Shown here: piece after piece, positions 32,210-42,173 of the stretch | How the letters are laid out: every line of letters starts with the position of its first letter | Numbering within the stretch: position 1 is the stretch's first letter | Assembly: GCA_038503075.1 (NCBI GenBank) | Contig: JBCAML010000018.1 | Coordinates: 682,001 to 746,000, forward strand | DNA length: 64,000 nucleotides | DNA from: Gyromitra esculenta | Lineage: Eukaryota > Ascomycota > Pezizomycetes > Pezizales > Discinaceae | Direction of reading: 5' to 3' | Program-made: the position numbers and the translations under genes | The notes under the pieces: generated by a model | Seen by the model: the letters and a program-made list of their open reading frames with translations, nothing else | Told to the model about the DNA's origin: nothing | Databases searched by the model: none

Positions 32210-32762
32210 GACGAAGCGAAAGTATTAATATCTTATTCCTATTACTGGTTATTGCTAACAGAAGTGGTTTTAGGCGCGAGGAGAAAAGGTGAAGACAAAG
32301 CAAAGCTGGCGAGGAAAAAAATATAAAGTAGAGAAAATCACAAGAAAAAAAGGGAAAAAAGGTATAGACGCTTGGAGATATGTTAAACATATAGGCCGCC
32401 CTCTTTTGTGGCCAGAATGCGAAAGAATCACCAGAGAAAACCCCAACTTTGTATTATTGGAAGACGGTGCTCCAGCACATACGCAGCCTACACCAACCGG
32501 GAAAGAGCAAAAATAGGAATAGCCAAAGCCAATTGGCCTTCTTTTTCTCCAGACTTTAATCCTATTGAGCACATATGGGACTGGATGAGGGAAGAGATCG
32601 ATGGAAGAGCAGAACCGGTCGAAACTGTGGAGAGCATGAAGCAAGCCTTGATCGAGACCTGGGAAGCTTTAACTGTTGAGAGAATCAACAGCGAGATAGA
32701 TAAACTACCCCATATCATGCTTCGCTGTCTAAGCGTTGACGGAAAAAACAATTATCCAGCAT

Positions 32763-32870
32763 GATTTCCTCGGCGGTTTTCGTTTCGTTTTGCTTGGCGG
32801 TGTTCGTTTCGTTTCTGTGGATTCGTTTCGCTCGGCGGCTTTTGTTTCGTTTCGGTTGGGCTGCGTCTTA
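32763..32870 (+). repeat. GTTTCG-rich imperfect tandem repeat in Tc1-like 3' end
   Basis: About three to four degenerate units with core CGGCGG plus TTCGTTTCGTTT, immediately after the transposase stop. Subterminal repeats of this sort can be transposase contacts, but this is not shown here. Confidence 0.6.
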
Positions 32871-32998
32871 TAGATATTTTCCCTATTCTCTGTTAGCTAG
32901 TAACTGATTGTAATATTTGGAGTTGATAGAGATGATGTTGGGGGCCTGGGGGTGATGGTGTTGATGGTGGGTGGGTGGGGTGGTTGAAGTTCCGTGGA

Positions 32999-33057
32999 TG
33001 AGGTGTGGTGTTGGTTGCTACCTAGGTTCACCCACTTTACAAACTTTTTTTGGCAAG
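32999..33057 (-). repeat. Right terminal inverted repeat of Tc1-like element
   Basis: Reverse complement of 5933-5994 apart from a few outer bases; followed by TA at 33058-33059. Confidence 0.88.
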
Positions 33058-33067
33058 TAGTCAAACC

Positions 33068-33145
33068 ACTAGTGCAAAAATGTACCATAACCTTCGGGTT
33101 GAATGTACCTAATGAATAAACAACAACAACTAGTGCAAAAATGTA
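33068..33145 (+). mobile_element. 5'-truncated retroposon stub 1 with 17-bp target duplication
   Basis: A 44-bp insert (33085-33128) ending TACCTAATGAATAAACAACA is flanked by perfect direct repeats ACTAGTGCAAAAATGTA at 33068-33084 and 33129-33145. A long target duplication with a short CAA-tailed insert is the signature of target-primed reverse transcription with severe 5' truncation (LINE or SINE end). Confidence 0.72.
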
Positions 33146-34420
33146 TCTGCAAGTCTCGATCTCTATGTCACAGTTACTCCTGAAGCCGCATAGTGATATG
33201 TAAGAATGTTATGTTTAAGTAACTGACTATGGTATACGTTTACCATGAGTTTAATCAACAGAGGGCTAATAATTACGGAGTCTATGTAGCACATGCTTAA
33301 TAACTATCATCGCGCACTCTCTAACAATAACAACACTCCAGGGCTGGAGATCTGGGATAAGGATCACAGAAAGGGAGGGGTTCTGAGGGAATCCACCGAG
33401 CTGCTGCAACTTCATAAAATTCAGGGGCAAAGTATAGCTACCAGCCGTAAACACCAAAAACTCAAATTGCTCTACTCGAAGCTTAAACTGCAGCTGAGTA
33501 TGAGAATCGGAAAAACCACAAAAAATACTGGTGGTTAGAGCACCAATAGTATTACTTAGAGATTGGTTAGAGATATCTAAATAACTATCAGGTTTTTGAG
33601 TTCTTTCCCAAGGCTTTTTTCTTTTTTTCTTTTTTTTCTGGCGCATGGATATAATGGATTCGTTGTCGATCTGCACGCGAAACGGTAGATCTAGACAATA
33701 TCGTCATTTCCTTCTATTATGGTACTCTAGCACACACGCCATCCTCAGAGAATCAACCCATAAAATGGCTGCGGGTGGATTTAAAAAATTGCGGTTTACT
33801 AACTAATCACAATAGACGACGTTTTCATCACGAGTGCTACTGACTACATGTATCTATGTGCACGTGCAAAGTATAGTACATCTTGAGTATCTTAGAAGTT
33901 ACCAAAGAGTGTAGTGGCTGGGCGCGAAGTTTCATTTCAGCACACAAAATCCCAATCTCCCTTAAGCTTTCTGATACAGTAATTAGATCATCTAATTTCC
34001 TGCCTGCCACCATTTTATGGGGTAACGAAATAAGCCATTCCAATGGCAATAGCCCTTGTCTTCTTTTTTCTTAGTCATCTTTAGTATACTTACATAGATT
34101 GATTTAACGACTTAGTACAGTTGCAACTGCATGTGCTCGGGGGTGCCGCTTAATAATGCAATATTAATATTAGTATCCAACTATCACGCGTCGTTAAATT
34201 TATCACCAACAACTAAAGTCGATAGGTAGCCTAAATAAAACCCTAGTTAAGGGAATATAATTACTGAGGGGTGCTGGGTAGAAACTAAATCACTCCACGC
34301 TAGCTGATATTATGCTATGTGAGTTTAAAATTTCATCTGCTTCCACAGCTAGCTGCATGTGTTGCATTACTAAGTGACACCCCCACGAGTACAAGAGACG
34401 AGGCTATAACTATATAACTA
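33146..34420. other. Intergenic, no supported gene
   Basis: Open frames are 62-136 codons without domains. One TACATGTA lies at 33845-33852. Nothing else supported. Confidence 0.55.
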
Positions 34421-34630
34421 TACCGTATTATCTCGACTATAAAGAACTGACCTAGACTAGGCTCGACTAAAATACTTTCATTAAAATTGCTTCATCGAGT
34501 AAGCGTTTGATTAGGATAGCAATTCTGATGCTTAGAACCCGTACTTTCTAACAACTTTTCGAGCTTTTCTGAAGGTCGATTTAAAACTGCCTAGTCCAGG
34601 CTAGTTCTTTATAGCCAAGATAATACGGTA
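34421..34630. mobile_element. MITE-like element with 42-bp inverted repeats
   Basis: Arms 34421-34462 and 34589-34630 are inverted copies that begin TACCGTATTATCT and include TATAAAGAACT. Five of 42 positions differ and all five are transitions. Total 210 bp, no coding capacity. The ends are TA, fitting a non-autonomous Tc1/mariner-type element. The inverted repeat is unrelated to that of 5933-33057. Confidence 0.72.
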
Positions 34631-35362
34631 CGTACCACTAGAAGTTATGAGGAGGCGAGTGATAAGTTATGCTCTTTACTAATATAATACACCCTACGAT
34701 CTCGATCGTCTTCAGCCATCCGCAGAAGCAGACCTGGAAGTAGAGGTAACAAGGAAAGGCAAACAAGATCTAATTTGTTATGTCGTGTTGTAAAAACAAT
34801 GAAGTTATGTCGGAGGGTATGCTATGCATAAGTTAGAGTTGAGCCAGAGCTCGAGACGTCGCGTACCGGCTCTAGGACATAGGATGCATCTTCTTTATCA
34901 ATATGACTTGGCAGTGCTTCATGATAATATCGTCAGACTATCTACAAGTCGTCACAAAGTTCCGGGCAACTCTACATTGGAGGAGCCGTCTGAGGTTTCT
35001 GAGATTCTCTTATGGGACACAGTATCGCCGGTACTCGCAATGAAGAGAGCTTGAACTCGTTTCCCCACTATAGACTGAGCTTGTTTGAACTTTTTGTTAG
35101 GCCTAGCTTGAACCGGCTTATGCACATTGCTATTGCCCAAGGCAGCGAGAAGTGTGGGAGATTCCGACCAAGGTGAGCAAAGAGATTCGCAGGAGAAACA
35201 CAAAGGAAGGAGGATTTTGCGAAGCCGTGTAGGTAAACTTGTACAGCACTTGAGATCACGTACACATTAGAAGGGATTCGTAAAGAAATATGTGTATGTT
35301 GTTAGATTATTATCAGTTAATCTCCGAGAATTTGAGGCTGTATCGTGTTTGAGGAGCTGTGA
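34631..35362. other. Intergenic, no supported gene
   Basis: Frames of 65-83 codons only, on overlapping strands, with no recognisable protein features. Confidence 0.55.
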
Positions 35363-35421
35363 AATTAAGCGTAAATTATATACCTAATGAATAAACAACA
35401 ACAACAATTAAGCATAAACTT
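35363..35421 (+). mobile_element. 5'-truncated retroposon stub 2
   Basis: Contains TACCTAATGAATAAACAACA (from 35381), the same 3' end as stub 1. The insert is only about 27 bp. It is flanked by AATTAAGCGTAAATT (from 35363) and AATTAAGCATAAACT (from 35406), direct repeats with two transition differences. Confidence 0.62.
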
Positions 35422-38400
35422 AGCACTCGAGTTGATGAAATGAGTGATTTTCCATGAAGGAATGCGAGGATAAAGAGTACTAAAAATATAAATAAGAGAT
35501 AATTAGAATACGGAGATGAGGGGTTTCTCCCAAAGCGTAGCAACATCATTTGCCGCAATCAGGCTAGAAACAGAAGTATAAGCAGCCACTAGATCTAGAG
35601 GAGAAAAAAATTATGCAGGAAAAAAAAAGTTATGATAGAGTGCTGTATGGCGGCAATCGAAACATTGGTTGGTCAGAACCTGCTAATAAAGTGTATCTGC
35701 TGCTGAATGTCAGATCACAGGGGGCTAAGAACAAAAGCGTCGGGAAAGTAGTCAAAAGATTATTTTTTTTTCCGCCGCCTTCAGCAGCTAGATTCGTGAT
35801 CCCGTTCCTCACTAACCCGCAAAAAGGGCAAGAACACGCTTTGCTCCGGGCCGTGACGCCGGGTAATAGTTGCTAGATGCCGTGACTTGAACGGCTCGGG
35901 AAATTTTTATCGATATCAGCTTGGCATTAAGTACTAGTAGGATTGGCAATCACCGCAATAGTCTATCGTATTTTCGAGTTGTGCTAAATCCCATCATTGC
36001 CACACAGACTCCTTAGATATGTCACCAGACGTCACATCCCTGGGTGGCCATCGAGGGGCGATGTTCGCTCAGGGTTTTCGTGCGCAATGTTGAACGAAAG
36101 AAAGCTAGCAGAATCCGATGCTTGTCCGTAAACTGGAAGTGATACCATGCTTGTGGAAAAGGAAAAAAAACGATGCCCCAGATTATGTACAAGTACGTAA
36201 CGGCATATACAAGGTTGGTTGAAAGCCCTCGCACGTGCTAGTATGTGTACCGATTCAGTAAGGGGGCAGGTGTCATTCGATCAATTGACTGCACACATTG
36301 TGATAGAGGAACTAGTCGACGGCAGCGGGATTTTCAGAGATGAAATTGGGAACTAATCATTTGATTTTCTCTCACGCCGACATTAGTTAAGCCTGAGGAT
36401 TGAAGCTTCTTCGAGAAGTATGGAACGGAATAAGGAAAATGGATCAACATAAAGCGGGGAAGTTGGAATTGAGGCGGTGGCTTGGTTTTTGTGAGAGCTC
36501 ATCGATTTATAGTCTCTCTGTGATCAATGCCGCCGGTAATAGCAAAAAAAAAAAAACAGGAATCCACCAGTAGACCAGTGCCGTGTAAAGAGACCGAAAT
36601 CATGCTTTTCAGGATATGTGCTAGCGGTCAACAATCCTGCAGCTTCGGTGTCCGGCGGCGTGCGGCGTGCGGTGGGGTAAGGCCAAATAGAAACTTTTTC
36701 TTCTTCTTTACCACCACGGCACCTAAACTTCCATGGATCCGCAACCCCACCTCCCGTGAAACTATCGAGGTCCTCATGAATGGTGTTCTTTTTGCCCCTC
36801 TTTCTGGATGTAGGTTGGATCGTGTCGCCCCTCTTCCCTATATAGGGATGCTCTTTGCGCTCCACCGTGTCAATTTGGCCCCCTGCAAACGAACAGACGA
36901 CACGTTGAGGGACAGAGAGAAGAGGATCCTTAATTTTTTTTCCTTTTTGGCCTAAAATAGTTATCGCTCTAAAATACTCCGTGCATTAGTCTCATTTTTC
37001 GTTATGTGAGCAACTTGGAGATTTGGGGTAAGTTACATTCGTATATATGCACGTCAGGTTGGACCGAAGATACATGTAGCAAATCCATGCAAGCGGGATT
37101 GCGACAAGTAGGAGGAAGCACGTATGAAGCACGATACAATACATGTATCTTTACGTACCGAGGCTAGGATAATGATAAACGCAAAGGGTAGCAGAGCGGA
37201 GAAAGTCGATTTTCATGCACGATGCCTCACAAGATTTGTGTCTCCATGTAAATGTGTATGTAGTTCAGCAGGGTCAATCAGGAACTAACGATCTGGGAAA
37301 AACATCGAAGCTTGGGCCAGAGGGGTGAGACTTACTTTGACATGTCCACCTACCGGTAAACAGTGTCTGGGCCATGCAGGTTCTGTATTTGCAATTTCCA
37401 ATTCACCGGACAACTTGCGAAAACAACCTTTAAGATAGCGGAGAATAGGGACATGCCGAGGTTTGGATGATACGTACCGAACTTCCCCACATAAGCATGA
37501 TAGAAAGATCAGCCAAACAAAAAAAAAAGTATCTCAAAACGGGCTAGGATTCGATTGCAAAATGGGCGGCAGATATCCCGATCGTTCTCGGGACTGAAAA
37601 AAGCAAATAAATAAAATAATTCTCGTCATAAATCTGGGGTCCCAACCAATCGTGACCGTTCAATCGCTGGACCCCAGGGGTCCGATTTTTCGCGAGTGGT
37701 TCCGTGAATATCGTTGACACGGCTGGTTGAGCGTTTCTTTCCTCCAGGGAAACTGGTTTTTATATTTGATATTTGATGCTCGGCCTAACTGACTCGCTTC
37801 ATATTTATCCCTAGAGCCTTGTATAATTTTTGTGTTGTAACCCTGTTTAGTCGACAGCTGCAGGTATGTGGCGCATCCAGTCGAAACTTAAAAGTGAAGT
37901 CGAGTGGCAGAGCCTCCTTTTTTTTTCTCCCTCTCTCGCTCCGCAAGCCTAAAGTAGCATGAAATTTTTTTGAAAGCGCATACACTTAACTCGTTTATTT
38001 ATCTACTTGAAAAATATATTGAATCGTAAGTATCTTCAACGTCGATTTAATAGATTTGTGTGGAGGCAAAATCTCTGTACTCTTCGAATTTCTGGTCTTG
38101 TGTGTTTGTAGATTAGATGGCCGTTGGCGCTAGAACAAGCGAGGAAAGACGTCACGTTAAGCCCACTCAGAATCGGCACTTTCAACTTCTTTTTTTTCCT
38201 CACTTTCACATTTAGCGACGTGGCTAAGAGCTGATTATTGTGCATGATTCAGGGTCTGGTACGGTTTTAGATCGTAAACTGGAAAGAATTCGGACGAGGA
38301 GACTGCATCCAAAAAAAAAAACGGGCCTTGCACGCAGGCAGTGCGATGTTGCGATGCTGGAAGCCATGCACCCCCCGCTTAAACACCCAATTGCTGGACT

Positions 38401-39277
38401 GCCGGAGAAGTTGAGGTCTGGGAATGAGTTGGCTTCTTGAATTTTGACCCTCAGCTGCTGAGACTCCCACGGCTACATGTACGTATCTATCTCCGGGCAC
38501 GGTCGTTGATGCTAGCTCCAAGTACCAAAACTAACGATGATCCAGCGCAAGGACCATCACACCAGGATTTCTGCAACTATGAGTATATATGACCTTGGTC
38601 AGAGCAATTGACCATCCTACTGGTGCGCTTGATAGTCAATATGATGATATCGCCAGCAGCGGTTGACTTCTTGTATGCTGGTGATGGCTCCATTCCTTGC
38701 CCCCTCACTCGAAAACATCCAGCCTCTACGTGATTTGATGGAGCACCGTGAGCTGCAGGAGCTGCACCCACCCGCGCCGAACATTGCGTAGAGGAGATGG
38801 ATCAAGTAGATTATATCCGAGTTGGGTCCAAAGTTGAGCGAATTGGAGGCGTGCAGAGGCCTAAAATAAAGCTGTGGAGGGGAAGAAGCTGTTTGTTCGT
38901 CGCGGCTATGTGCCCGCTTCCCATTATGCTCTGGCAAGAACCATTGGGTCGATACCTCCGAGATATGTGCAAAGTGGTAGCAGAACAAGTTGTAGGACAC
39001 TATTTCTCGAGTAAAATAATTCGTAGTGAATTTTCTTTTCTTTTTTCGACGCCTTTTGGCGGTTGTCGTTGTGTGTACGACATGAGATCCAACCCAGCTC
39101 CACTCGCCGCACAAAATCTTGAAACCGCCCACTACATACACTACCCTACCTACTCCCCGCTCTCTCTTTCTCTTTTCTTTCCTCTTCATCCATCCCCAGG
39201 CAACCCCCCAAATCTTGACCACCAGAACCCATTTCCCACAGAACCAGATCCCAGAATTATCATCGTCAACAATAAAA
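35422..39277. other. Gene-free stretch, then leader of the next gene
   Basis: No frame here is convincing. Promoter-like sequence (CCCTATATAGGG near 36837) is not followed by a gene. A hairpin of CTGGGGTCC and GGACCCCAG lies at 37634-37677. TACATGTA occurs at 37071-37078, 37140-37147 and 38474-38481. From about 39120 the sequence becomes pyrimidine-rich (CTCTCTCTTTCTCTT), typical of a fungal transcription start region, and probably begins the leader of the gene at 39700. Confidence 0.55.
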
Positions 39278-39313
39278 ATGTCACAGGCCTCTAACTTCAC
39301 CGTTGAGTTGTAA
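39278..39313 (+). CDS. Upstream ORF, 11 residues
   Basis: ATG in a good fungal context (AATAAAAATGTC) encodes MSQASNFTVEL and stops at 39311-39313, 386 bp before the main ATG at 39700. It follows the pyrimidine-rich zone, so it should be in the 5' leader if the start site is where composition suggests. It may reduce or condition translation of the downstream gene. The alternative is that TTGTAAAT at the stop is a splice donor of a leader intron. Confidence 0.4.
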   Translation: MSQASNFTVEL

Positions 39314-39699
39314 ATCCCTCTGGAGGTGTTGCACTGCATCTCCAGCCCGACGACTCCAGTGATTGACATTAACAAACGACAATAAACGACGATAATTTTG
39401 GAAGCTCTTGCATTCTCGCCGCAGCAGAAAAGAGCTATCATAGGATACCGAAATTTGCTTCTAAGAAAAGCTATTCTGTGACATCTGGGACAGCGAAAGA
39501 TACAACAAAAAGGTACTTCTGGTTTTGCGTTTGGCCTCGGCGAAGGAAAAAAAAAAACTACTTTCCCCCCCAACCCCCAGCAACCACCGATTATACATTC
39601 GAGCCGAACCCCAGAGATTTTAAAACTCTCAACCTCACAACCAATTGACCCATACTATATATTATATACAGAATTTTTTTTTTCTACAGCCCTAACAAA

Positions 39700-42173
39700 A
39701 TGTCCCGTAAATCGGCATTGCAAACTATCACAGCCTCGGGCTTCTCTCACTCAGCCCCCTCTCACCGTACCTCATCTCCTCTCATCGGTGACATGCCTTC
39801 CACTCATAACCCATACGTCCTACAAGACGAAATGATTCCTGGAAAAACACCTTACACAAGACGACATCACGGCAAGTCTTCTGGACTGGGATTAGGATCA
39901 GCAGGCGGGGGTGGTAAGGATGGAAGAAGTGGAGGAAAGAACGGAGTAGGTGGAGGAAAGCAAGGACAGACTGATGATGATGACGAGAGTTCAAGCGGTC
40001 AAGATGACGAAGAAGCGGATGATGATGATGATGAAGATGAAGATGAAACCGATGAGCCGGCTGTTAGTGGCCCTGTCCGTGTGAGTGGTGATGATATCGC
40101 CAGCGTCAAGCCGTTCTTGTTAGGTCAATCTAATATCACTTCGATGATGGATGGCGTAACTGCGAAGGGAGATCACCGGACGGGGCCGGAATCCAGGAAG
40201 AGATCTTATAGTATGGCTATGGAATATGCAGCAAGCAACGATGAAGACGACGACGACGACGACGACGAAGATACCGCATCCAGCACCAAAGGAGGGGAAG
40301 AGACTAGAGTTCAAACCGATGGAGACGAATCGGACTATCCACGCAAGAGAATTGCTGCACAGCTATCAAATACAAATGGGTTGCTCACTTATGCAGGCCC
40401 ACCATCTGTAGTGACAGATGATACAAACATCGAAGATGACGATGACGATGACGATGAAGAGGCTGCTCTCATTACCGATGACGACTTCGATGACGAAGAT
40501 ATTGAAAATATAGAAGAAGCCGCCATAATCCAGGAACTTCAAACCCCAACCAAACCCGCCCCTGCCATTTTTGAATATGAATACGGATTCGAGAATACGG
40601 ATCTAATTACTGCCGAAGAACTAGAAGACCTTGACAATGAAGTTTTCAATGTTCAATGGCAAAATCCTAATCTTTTCACCGATATCAGCCTCAGCAGCAA
40701 TTATGGTCCTTATTCTGATCCATTCGCCGACGTTGAACTCGAGGGTGGCCTATTCCCTGAGGACGGTAGTGTAATCTCTACACCTTTTGCTACTCCAACT
40801 ACTACTCCTCGCGGGTCCTTCTCTACTGCTCCTCGGTCTGGACCTAGCTCCCCAAAACACACCTTCTCGGACACCTCATTCGGAGAAAATCTCAATAGTG
40901 AGTCCGAGGATGATGCGGCTGATCTGAATCCGTTCTTCGAGAGGGATGATCCTGTGCTAGAGCATATTGTGAGCACTCAAGGCAAGGGTGTGTGGGCCGA
41001 TGATACAGACGATGAAAATGGATTGTGGAAACACTTCTTTTCAGAATGCGATACATACGGTAGTAGCGAAGAATTCGAAGCAGATAGTGAGGATGGAAGC
41101 AACGAAGATGAAGAGGAGGAGGTCGATTGTGAAAGTGAGATGCCTATCTCACGCCGAGTGATATTATGATTACTAACAAATCACCATTTGGATAACCAGC
41201 CGATGATGGAGAGACTACGGATGAAGAAGAGAACCTTCCGATGCCAACACCTCGAAGCAAATCAATGCTTCGTCGCGCATCGGTTTCATCCGTGTGTTCA
41301 ACTCGCCCTCAAGTGGTACACGTCGACGATTCCTCCTCCACTGGCCCCACGCTCGGTTCCTGGGTTGCTGATCCTACACGTACCATCTGTGTGGTTGATG
41401 GAGCGAAGAGAACATTCCTCGTCCCCGGCGGTGCTAAGGGCTACTCTTTAGGAAATTCGCTGGGCGATTCACTCGGCGATACTAGCGATAATGGTGCATT
41501 GTCTCAGCTATTAATGATGGAAGAAAGTGAGAGCGAGAAGTCCTCTATACAAATAGGATACAACCCTACATTAAGCGGATTAACTGGAGGCAGTGGGTTG
41601 TTTTTGAATAGAAGCGATATTTTGGGGCCTCCGGAAGTGCTCTATCCCCACGCATTCGATGATTTTCTCGGGCTTGACGGCCTCGGCGAAGATATAATGG
41701 CAGACGGCGACGACGACGACGACGACGGCGATGACGAAGTCGATGAGTTTGAGCAAGATCTACAGATCACCGACTTTTTGGATTTCTCGACAGATGACGG
41801 GAACGATGATCGTGCCGGAGGCGATAACAACTCAGACGACGAGTATGAAGACGAAGATGACGAAGAATGCATTCCTGCGGCCGATTCCTCTGAAGCCATG
41901 CTTGCGCTCTGGGACCATGTCGCAGTTACATCCTTTCGAAAGCGGCAAATTCAGCATTCCCAAGGCCACCACGCTAGTAGTTCTGCGGCACCCAATACGA
42001 CCAAGGACCGGAAACTATCGCAAACTATTACACCCGCCCGAAAGAAGAAGTTGAAGCAAAAATATCTGGCAAAGTCAGCAGTAGGGACTGGCTTAAGAAA
42101 GAAGATAGCAAGCAAAAAGAGCGCAACCAACTTTGGAACTGGGAGCCAATGGCCATTATTCGAAGACTTGTAA
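39700..42173 (+). CDS. Acidic nuclear protein, IFH1/CRF1-like candidate
   Basis: Two exons, 39700-41134 and 41200-42173, giving 802 residues. The 65-bp intron starts GTGAGA, has branch point TTACTAAC and ends CCAG; without splicing the frame stops at 41169. Long Asp/Glu runs occur near residues 90-125, 180-190, 245-265, 455-490 and 650-690. Between them lie Ser/Thr/Pro stretches, a segment LWKHFFSEC, the join ETDDGETTDEEE, and GSWVADPTRTICVVDGAK. The C terminus is basic (ARKKKLKQKYLAKS). The order of acidic tracts, DGETTDEEE, then a W..DP.R...VDG block resembles fungal Ifh1/Crf1 proteins. In yeast these are coactivators or corepressors of ribosomal protein genes that bind Fhl1. The family call rests on pattern memory and is moderate; a nuclear acidic protein is surer. 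Confidence 0.6.

Larger units (their letters stand above)
18752..32764 (+). pseudogene. Tc1/mariner-type DDE transposase, interrupted and frameshifted
   Basis: Three pieces: 18752-19347, 31015-31262 and 32210-32764, separated by B- and solo LTR C. Start at ATG 18752 (MVRGLKVTPKHR). The N terminus resembles a helix-turn-helix DNA-binding domain (IIAMRHTGQRFGDIAKELHL). The first catalytic Asp lies in GWTDEM (near 19250), the second in LLEDGAPAHT (near 32460), and the Glu in NPIEHIWDWM (near 32570). If one lost base between them is allowed for, the spacing fits DD34E. The protein ends YPA at 32762-32764. At least three single-base frame breaks are visible, near 19050, 19300 and 32485, plus a stop soon after the B- insertion. 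It is inactive. Once bound to the inverted repeats, such an enzyme cuts and pastes the element into TA. Confidence 0.85.
5933..33057 (+). mobile_element. Tc1/mariner-like DNA transposon, expanded by nested retroelements
   Basis: Outermost element of the island. Near-identical inverted repeats at 5933-5994 and 32999-33057 (core AAGTTTGTAAAGTGGGTGAA) are flanked by TA at 5931-5932 and 33058-33059, the target duplication expected for Tc1/mariner. Between them lie remains of one DDE transposase (18752-32764). Removing the three direct inserts with their 5-bp target copies (A+ at 6022-18631, B- at 19348-31014, solo LTR C at 31263-32209) leaves 1,886 bp, a normal size for such elements. The two ends are now 27 kb apart and the transposase is broken, so autonomous movement is not expected. 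The 3' subterminal region contains GTTTCG-rich tandem repeats. Confidence 0.88.

Noticed and set aside
36527..36955. 142-codon frame with a promoter-like upstream region
   Set aside because: Composition is not protein-like, it overlaps an equally open antisense frame, and the TATA-like site lies inside it.
38617..39573. 318-codon frame on the minus strand
   Set aside because: It lies antisense to the pyrimidine-rich leader of the next gene; its lysine/arginine run is just the complement of CT repeats, and no domain is seen.
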